Source: Larix kaempferi | Taxonomy: Eukaryota > Streptophyta > Pinopsida > Pinales > Pinaceae | Assembly (NCBI GenBank): GCA_027924585.1 | Contig: BSBM01000753.1 | Coordinates: 23,270,501 to 23,334,500, forward strand | Length of the DNA: 64,000 bases | Reading direction: 5' to 3' | Shown here: positions 57,330 to 64,000 of the stretch, piece by piece | Position numbering within the stretch: the stretch's first letter is position 1 | How the letters are laid out: every line of letters begins with the position of its first letter | The notes under the pieces: model-generated | Databases searched by the model: none | Told to the model about the DNA's origin: nothing | The model's input: the letters and a program-made list of their open reading frames with translations, nothing else | Translations under genes and position numbers: made by a program

Positions 57330-59216
57330 TCATTGTTACGTGCGAGTTTGGCAGAACAGTTAGAGCTCTTTCTTGATTTCCAGGAGATTTGACCATTGGT
57401 TTTCGATTCTGCGAGTTTCAGGTAACCCTATTTGACTTAACCTTTTCAATTATGTCTTTTTTGTTTAGCAGTGGGCCCCTGAAGGCCGCGAAATTGCATG
57501 TTGGCCTTCCAACGTGGGATATCGCGGGTTTCGGGTCCTTCACTGCGATGGACATCACGGGTTTGAGGCTAACAGTCGTGATGTTCATCGCGACTGTCAG
57601 GTTGAAAGCCACGATGTTCATCGCAAGTTCGGGGGAGACAGTCGCGATGTTCATCGCGACTGTTTGGCCAATACCCGTGATGATCATCGCGGGTTTTTGT
57701 ATGGAAGCCGCGATGATCATCGTGGCTTTTGATGGAAAAGCCGTGATGGTGTATTTTGAAAATTTTTCCCGAGTGCTAAAAATTTCTTTGTTTTTTGGCA
57801 GGATGTTGAGGAGACCATTGACTTCATGGCGAGAGTGGGAGATAGATGATGATCTGATGCAGAGGATTCAGACTGATCCGGGGGTCCGGCAGACTCTGGC
57901 AGTGAGTGGACTCCTGAAGTTCACTCAGATCCCATTGATGCATTCAGTGAGACAGCTCCTGAACAAGTTGGTGAGTTGGTGGGTGCCTACAGAGGGTGCT
58001 TTTATTATAGGGGGACAGAGGTTGGAGATCACCCTCACAGACGTATATTTTCTCACTGGGTTGCCTCGTTTAGGGGAGGTGGGAGATCTTCTGCCGAGGA
58101 TCCCGCCAGGTGTTGATATGGAGGATTTGCTGCAGACCTTTTGTGTTGATGGGGCCATTTTGCAGAACAACGCTTTGAGTCTGCGATCACTACGGGAGTG
58201 GGATATGTGGGCTATTGGGGCTTGTGTTTTGCAGGTATTGGGTGCTGTTGCGCCACATCGTTTGTCAGGGGGACAAACGATGATGGTGGACTCTGTGCTT
58301 CGGGGGACCTATTATGCATGGGGTCAGATGTTTTTGGCTGGTGTCTGGAGAGATCTAGACAAGGTCAGTCGAGAGGGAGGAGAGTTCTGTTATGCCTCCT
58401 TTCTATGTTGTTTTTTCTTCGAGCGGGTGCCGACCTTGCGACCACGGGTGCCCATTCGTGATGGTCTGGTGAGCGAGCCGCGCATGGTGTGGTGGGGGCA
58501 TATGATGCCTCGTGGCGGTGGTGGTGTCCGCGGGTCTTTTATGGAGGAGGTATATGAGCAGTGGGAACAGATGCCCCTGGTGATTGAGGATTACCCATAT
58601 GCTAGCATGGACTATCGAGGTGACCCAGAGATGCCTCGAGCCCAGGGACAGGCCTGGGGTTTAGACGGTATGTTTTGTGGTTTGTTTTATACTATATCAT
58701 GTGATTTGTTTATGATTATAGTTAGATATGTATATGATGGTTTACTTGCATTGTGCAGATGTTGGTCCTGTACCACTGGACGACTATGTGGCTCGTCGGG
58801 GGCGGGCGATGGTGGTTGCTCAACCTCCTGCAGCGGTACCGCCTCCACGTGGTGGAGGGTTTGCGGCTCGTGGGAAAGGGGTTGGCCCTCGAGATGATGC
58901 CATAGAGGGTGTCAGACAGACATTGGACATGATTCTAGCTTGACTCCCTAAGGATGGCTGGAGAGACTTGGACTGGGACATCGTGGAGCGTTGCTTCGGT
59001 GCGCCGCGTGAGTGGCGGTCGATCTTGTTGAGGACAGGGGTTTTTGTGGAAGAGCACAGGGATGGTGTTCGGGATGACCCAGTAGGGTCGGCTGAGAGGA
59101 GGATCCGTCTACGGGATGATCCAGCGGGGCCAGCAGAGCGGAGAGTTTGGGCTCGCCATGATCCGGCGGGGCCAGCGGAGGAGGCGCCAGAGGAGCTCAG
59201 GGACTGTGATGAGTAG
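57330..59216 (+). pseudogene. Plant mobile domain (PMD) gene, antisense within Ty3/gypsy element
   Basis: Preferred model: leader exon to 57421, intron 57422-57801 (GTAACC..TTGGCAG), coding exon from ATG 57803 to 58667, intron 58668-58758 (91 bp, GTATGT..GTGCAG), last exon to the TAG at 59214. About 440 codons, broken by one TGA at 58941. The large exon has the PMD/aminotransferase-like signature: SWWVPTEGAFIIGGQRLEIT and LTDVYFLTGLPRLGE, then Trp-rich helices. The C-terminus is an Arg/Asp/Pro-rich repeat (RDDPAGPAER). PMD proteins in plants (MAIN/MAIL1) act in the nucleus in silencing and gene regulation, and PMDs also occur in transposons. Start and first intron are inferred. Confidence 0.7.
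57541..57755 (+). repeat. 33-bp tandem array with internal palindromes, 7 units
   Basis: GATG anchors occur at 57547, 57580, 57613, 57646, 57679, 57712 and 57745, exactly 33 bp apart. Most units centre on an inverted repeat such as GTCGCGATG..CATCGCGAC (57641-57660). Because 33 is a multiple of three, several frames on both strands stay open; these are repeat translations. In the preferred gene model the array lies inside the leader intron of the PMD gene. Confidence 0.93.
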
Positions 59217-59338
59217 ATGATATATATTTTCCCCCAAATGTTGATGAGCATATGGGGAAGCTCTTTTTGTACGGTTGATCTATTTTTGTATATTGGGTGA
59301 TGAGGGAACCTATGACATGTTTTGACTATATGATGATG

Positions 59339-59357
59339 TATATATATATATATATAT
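59339..59357 (+). repeat. (TA)n microsatellite
   Basis: A run of alternating TA of about 19 bases after the PMD gene's 3' end. Confidence 0.9.
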
Positions 59358-59384
59358 GATGTTGGTATATAGTCTTGTATGCAC

Positions 59385-59600
59385 ATGGATGCACTTGTTG
59401 TCTTTATGTTCGCCCGTGGAGGCATGTTTTTATTCTGTATGCTCGTGGAGGCACATGTTATGCACGTGGATGCAACATTTTGATTTTTTGTATATGCCCG
59501 TGGAGGCACATGTTATGCACGTGGATGCACATTTTTATTTTTTGTATATGCCCGTGGAGGCACATGTTATGCACGTGGATGCACATTTTGTTTTGGTATG
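59385..59600 (+). repeat. 54-bp tandem array with CACGTG motifs
   Basis: Three close units start at about 59436, 59491 and 59545 (periods 55 and 54). Each has CGTGGAGGCACATG, TTATGCACGTGG and ATGCA, then a T-rich tail. A diverged copy precedes them from about 59385. Each close unit holds GCACGTGG, a G-box-like CACGTG. The array lies between the convergent PMD and pol coding ends. Confidence 0.9.
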
Positions 59601-60784
59601 ATGCGATTAGTGTGCCAGTCTAGAATGTTGTTGGCCATATGGTCCGCTACACTATTGAGGTTCCTTGGGACGTGTGTAAATGAAATGGATTCAAACTGTC
59701 TAACCATTTGTTTAGTGTGTAGGAATTTTCTGAAAAGACAGGGATTGCGTACATGGTAATCATTATTGAGATGGGAAACAAGGAGTTGTGAGTCCAGGAA
59801 AACGTTAAGGTGACATATGCTCAGTTGGAGAGCTGTGGCCAAGAGACCGGTCACAGCATCGTATTCAGCTTGGTTGTTGGTGGCAGCACCTAAAAACACT
59901 CCGTTGATGTGGATCAACTCATGTGAAGGGGAATATATTACCCAAGCTACGGAGGCCAGATTGGGGGACCAACGGCTTGCACCATCAGCGAAACTGACGT
60001 AGCAGAGTGGAACATGTGTGTGAACGAGATCAATGGATGGGGCCGAGAGGACAGAGGGGTATCCAGTGGAGATCATATAAATGGTGGGGTCAAGGCCAGG
60101 CATTTCTATATCTAACCAAGTAAAGACATTAGTGAATTCTTGGAACAGTTTTTTGTATTCTCCAATCTCATGCTCACTGTGGGAGGCTCCTAATGTAATG
60201 GTATGAAGGGCACCAGGTGGGTCAGAGATGTCGATGTGGATGATGGGAGAAATATTGGCCATGTTATTTTCCTCGGAAGCATTAGGAGTAGGAATAGGAT
60301 ACTTGAACCAGTCGACTTTCGTAGGAAGGAAATATTTGGACTCAACCACAAATTGGGTAGCGGTGGTGGATGAGGTCTCTTCTGGGAGGAAGTATGAACG
60401 ATGGTGTATGTCTTTCCAGGGATTATCAGGGGCAGTAGGAGCCTCTAGAATCTCTTTATCATTGCGGGAGCTTTGAGTGGTCAAATCAAGTGATGAGGTA
60501 GTGGTAGTCGAAGAGATCATATAAATGTTGTTAATCTCTCCGGATGAGGATGATGCGGGAGGGTAGATCTCCTCGATGAGGGGAGGAGATATTTCTAAGT
60601 CGACGTTATTCAACTCATACAATGCTGCTCTATAATATGGGATATCAGGACAGTGATGTGAGTAATGGCCATAAACACCGCATATGGCACAAGGGTGGTT
60701 AGTGCGCAGTGATTTATCATGAGGCTTGGGATTTGGGTCGAGTTTGACAACCGGAATGTTGGGGTCATCGTCAATCATTTGCAT
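59567..60784 (-). pseudogene. Ty3/gypsy pol remnant: zinc knuckle and archaeal-type RNase H
   Basis: A 405-codon open frame. It starts with a CCHC knuckle (CAICGVYGHYSHHC), then an acidic linker. Next is the segment just before RT (EYKKLFQEFTNVFTWLDIEMPGLDP). It then passes abruptly into RNase H: FADGASRWSP, NNQAEYDAVTGLL, FLDSQLL and VPRNLNSVADHMAN give the four acidic catalytic positions. RT, the Ty3-type RNase H and integrase are all absent. This RNase H resembles the extra archaeal-type RNase H of Tat-lineage elements. The frame ends inside the 54-bp array and no integrase follows. Confidence 0.75.
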
Positions 60785-60790
60785 GTGTTC

Positions 60791-61727
60791 CTATAATGCA
60801 GGTAACTGTGGACACTGATGGGTTGGATGGCCTAACTCATCACACAACGAGCATTTAGGAGGAGCACGGAACACGGGGGGAGGTTTAACTACTTTGGGTG
60901 GGGGTACCGCAGTGTATGGTTGTGGGCCTCTGCCCCCAGTGGGCCTGATGAGAGGAGGGGGATTCGTAGATGACGAAGGAGTAGTGATACCAGGAGGTGG
61001 TTGGGTAGAAGTGACAATGGGTTGCACCGGTTGCAGGATGGCATTTGGTGTTGGGGGGGGGAACGGGAGGCGAAATATACCACATGGGTAATCCCAATGT
61101 TAACTCGGGGAGACTGAGGGTAGCCATAACCGGAGCGCTTACTACGCCCGAGGGAGGGAATAGAAAGGGGATTGTGTGGATGGGTGTAACACGAATGTGA
61201 CTAGGGACCAATGGTGGTTTAGGTAACAAGGATGGTTGATTGTTGGTTGTTTGTGTATTGTGGGAAAGAGTACAGAGGTCAGTGACGTGGGTCTCCGGTG
61301 ACGGTGGTGGAATGGACTGGAATGTAGAAGTCATCGGCGCATCGGAGTAAAGTCCAGGTCGCACTGAGGAAACGAATGAGGTAGTTGCACCACAAACAGG
61401 TTGTTCAACCATGGGGAGAACGTTTTTAGGTGCGGCGAGGGCCTTGGGGTCGTAATAGGTGAGTTGGTCGACCTTGACCACGCGTCCCTCATGGGGAAAC
61501 ATCATGGTACAAAAAACAGATGAGGCAACCGCTCGCATATCATACATGTAGCTGCGACCAAGTAAGAGGTTATAATTGAGCTGGGCATTGATGACCTCAA
61601 TGTCAATGAGTACGGTTTTACCAGCCAGCTGGACGGGGACATTAGGTAAGAGACCCTGGGGTTGAGCCGACCGGCCATCGTAGGCTCGCAACGCAGTGGT
61701 GGACTGCTGGAGAGTAGGGGATCCCAA
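60791..61727 (-). pseudogene. Ty3/gypsy protease and Pro-rich linker with extra zinc knuckle
   Basis: The 280-codon frame 60885-61727 continues the gag frame past one TAG. It carries the protease C-terminal half, including LLGRSYMYDMRAVASSVF and FPHEGRVVKVDQL, a signature of this gypsy lineage. A Pro-rich linker follows. A frameshift near 61030 leads to the 60791-61027 frame, which adds a knuckle (CSLCDELGHPTHQC) and ends at a stop just before the pol frame, in frame with it. Two extra knuckles after the protease are unusual for a gypsy polyprotein. Confidence 0.75.
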
Positions 61728-61730
61728 CTT

Positions 61731-63998
61731 CTACCAAACAAATGTGGACATAACGCATGTAGAAGCACCTTCATCGATAATGCACCGATGGATGACAAGA
61801 TTCCAAACGAAAACGGAAACTTGGAATGCTAAAGTGGACGGCAAGCATGGTTTGGACTGGTCTGAATCGAATGCGATCAGTTGTGAATCATTGGGGTCAA
61901 TAGCGCCAATGGCAGAGAGAAAGGTCTTGCGCTGCGAAGGACAGTTTTTTAAAACTTCTAAAGCAGACATGGCTGCAGGAGATTGGGCTAAGTCATCTAC
62001 AATGTTGTAATTCGATGCGGCGCGAGCATTGGGGTTATTATTGATGCGACGAAGTGGGAAGCGAGGTTCTTTGGGAGCGCCATCGAGTGGAGCCGGAGGT
62101 ATACGTAATGTTTGATCCGTGGGATTAAACTTAGTGTTTTTGTCGGCAAGAGGGGCTTCAGAGGTGGAGCCATATTGGTTCCGACGGGTTTGGAGGTTGG
62201 TCTCGGCGGATGACATCATCAACAAGTGGTGAGTACCTGAATCGAACATGGGTTGATCTGGAGCTGCATAAGTGATCTGTTGTGGTGGCCGGTTGCCCTG
62301 AGGGGGAGCTAACGGCTGAGTGTTCACTACACCTTGGTTTGGAAAGGGGTTTTGCAGCACCAAAGGTTGATGTTGAGGTGGTGGAGGGTTGGGTGGTAGC
62401 TGAGGAGCCGCTTGCCCTTGACGATGGGCATCGTCAGTCCACAGTTGCCGAGCTCTCTCCAAATGTGGGCAAGCATGTGTGTAATGACCATAAACCCTGC
62501 AAATAGAACAAGGATGATTTGTTCTAAGGTTATTGTTTTTGGGTTGCTTGGGATTACGATCCGGATTCCGGTTGGGAGGAGCAACATTGTTATTTTGCAG
62601 AGGATTGGGAGGTGGAGGACCTTGCTGATGTTGTTGGTTGTTTCCGCGGTTACGTCCTCTTCCACGGTTCTGTTTCCCACCCTGGTTGCGTTGGTTGTTT
62701 TGGTGCTGGGGCTGGGTTTGTTGTGTGTACGTTTTCCCTTGAGCAGTGGGAGGATTTTCGTTCGCCGCAGGTGCGGGAGCAGGTTGCGGTGCATAATAAG
62801 CTGGCGGGGCTAGAGGTGGTCCAGTTACCTGCTGGGGTTGTTGGTAACCCTGAGCTATTGGAGGTGTTGGGCTAGCTATCGCAGCTTGTTGTGGATAATA
62901 CACTGGTTGAGGTGCGGCTGGGGGGGCGTATGCGGGTGGTGCATGACCAAAGCACTGAGGTGGACATGAAGGTCCGTGGGTATGGTGGTGATGTGCCATG
63001 GGAGCATATGAATTGGTTGCTCCAGATTGAGATGTAGCCTGTGAAAGGTCGGGGCCATGGCTAGAATGTGCAATGGAAAAGGGTTCGGGATGCGAGGCCA
63101 TCCGACCAATGATGCCATCTGCGGCATGGGATGCCCCCGGTGCATCGTGTTGGGATGACTTGTCCTGGGGGGCGTCTGGTATAATGGTATACAGATAACC
63201 TGATTGGGTGTAAATGAGGTCAAACTGTTGGGCTTTGAGGATGGCCTCTTCTTCAGACTGGGGTCGTTCGGATGCCACATCCTTGGCAATGAGAGGGAGG
63301 AGGGATTTTAGAAACCAATCTAAGAATATGCGGTCATCTAACTTGATTTTGCAGAGGCTTCGGCGTCGACGCCACTCATGAATATGGTCAATGATGTGGG
63401 TGGCCGTGTTCTGTCTGCAAGACAGTAGCATCTCGACTCCTGCATCATAGTGGACAGGTAACTGAAAGAACTGCAGGAAGGTCAAGGCAAGGGAGGTAAA
63501 GGTGGCATGGGTCCCATGGGGCTGCTCGATATACCACTTAGCTGCAGAGCCAGTGAAGGTGCGTTGTAACAGACGGAGGTGGACAAAGTCGTCCACTATA
63601 GAGTTGGAGGAACACCATAGATGGAAGGACATAATATGGTTCTGGGGGTCCTCACCTGCCTTGCCCTCAAACTTAGGGATGTTGGAGGGGAGTTTGGTGG
63701 GCATATGAGGCCACGCAGGGTCGTGTCTGATAGGATCATTGGTTAACCTGGCTAAATCTGGTAAGTTTAGACTCGCCATGTAAGGTAAGGTAGCAGATGG
63801 ATGTGGCATAGTGACTGGGACATGACTAGTCATGGTGGTATGATGTAGTGGTCCAATAGCCCCTAAGGGTATGCTAGGTATTGAAGGTATGTGTCCTCCA
63901 ACAGCTGTTGTCTGGTATGGACCAGCGTTTCCGAGTGCAACATGGGTTACACTGGGGTTAGGAACAGTAGTGGTGATTCCTGGAATTTGGGTTGTGGT
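61731..63998 (-). pseudogene. Ty3/gypsy gag, open to the window edge
   Basis: The frame is open from the right edge of the window through 61731, over 750 codons, so its start may lie outside. An internal ATG is at 63833. The retrotransposon gag core is clear: FTGSAAKWYIEQ, LALTFLQFFQLPVHYD, and a helical tail to about 63160. A Pro/Gln-rich tract and an Arg/Gly/Asn-rich basic tract precede the CCHC knuckle CSICRVYGHYTHAC (62466-62510). The C-terminus begins the protease with IIDEGASTC (active site Asp, with Glu for Ser/Gly). It stops at TAG 61731-61733, the only break seen in this segment. Gag forms the virus-like particle. Confidence 0.85.
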
Positions 63999-64000
63999 AA

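Larger units (their letters stand above)
54000..64000 (-). mobile_element. Non-autonomous Ty3/gypsy (Tat-like) element carrying a PMD gene
   Basis: Reading leftward: gag, protease, extra zinc knuckles, archaeal-type RNase H, a tandem array, a PMD gene on the opposite strand, long 3' non-coding sequence with repeats, polypurine tract and 3' LTR. The right end lies beyond the window. RT and integrase are missing, so the element must rely on others to move. Tat-lineage elements are known to carry extra or antisense ORFs between pol and the 3' LTR, which fits this layout. The near-intact gag suggests relative youth. Confidence 0.65.

Noticed and set aside
57541-57755. CRISPR array or coding repeats
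   Set aside because: The 33-bp units have no spacers. Frames are open on both strands only because the period is a multiple of three.
57389-58897. Single 502-codon frame as the PMD protein
   Set aside because: It begins at TTG, runs through the tandem array and past a good splice donor at 58668. The spliced model gives an ATG start and a longer coherent C-terminus.
58820-59509. 229-codon minus-strand frame
   Set aside because: It is the complement of the PMD last exon and of the repeat array. The plus-strand reading has the gene structure.

Overview
The window reads as intergenic DNA from a large, repeat-rich vascular plant genome. The evidence is AT-rich DNA, plant-type Copia and Ty3/gypsy retrotransposons, a plant mobile domain (PMD) gene with GT-AG introns, and an endogenous plant pararetrovirus (Caulimoviridae). 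A gymnosperm is my best guess, because the Caulimoviridae polyprotein is long, single-frame and carries an extra C-terminal domain, but no marker gene in the window settles this. I see no intact host housekeeping gene, no tRNA or rRNA gene and no CRISPR array. Nearly every recognisable coding stretch is a transposon or virus relic with stops or frameshifts.

Layout. 1-13 kb is mostly unassigned AT-rich DNA. It holds a Ty3/gypsy protease scrap (5.1 kb), a 2.2-kb degenerate G-rich minisatellite (5.8-7.9 kb), a sharp 35-bp GC-rich tandem array (7.96-8.46 kb) and a tentative LTR (8.86-10.84 kb). 13-16 kb holds AT-rich degenerate repeats and a 124-bp tRNA-like SINE candidate with a 17-bp target-site duplication. 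16.69-21.06 kb is a complete but defective Copia element on the minus strand with both LTRs, primer-binding site, polypurine tract and a perfect CTTTG target duplication; integrase and the front half of RT are deleted. 23.62-38.02 kb is a head-to-tail endogenous pararetrovirus: one full 7.8-kb unit plus 6.6 kb of a second. Each unit has a TATA box, a tRNA-Met primer-binding site, and a polyprotein ordered movement protein, coat protein with zinc knuckle, aspartic protease, RT, RNase H, and an unrecognised C-terminal domain present in full only in unit 1. The two units share at least six in-frame stops.

39.9-50.6 kb holds two decayed minus-strand genes and arrays of short palindromes. The larger gene (43.9-47.5 kb, about 1,200 codons) resembles the DUF7869 transposase-like family. 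The arrays lie on both sides of it in the same orientation, and the right one is split by a LINE fragment. This pairing is my main candidate for an undescribed mobile system.

54-64 kb is the 3' part of a minus-strand Ty3/gypsy element of apparent Tat type. It keeps gag, protease and an archaeal-type RNase H but lacks RT and integrase. Inside it, on the opposite strand, sits a PMD gene with its own TATA box, a leader intron containing a 33-bp palindromic tandem array, and a second short intron. It converges on the retrotransposon's coding end across a 54-bp tandem array carrying CACGTG motifs. A structurally defective element carrying an antisense cellular-type gene is the second main candidate.
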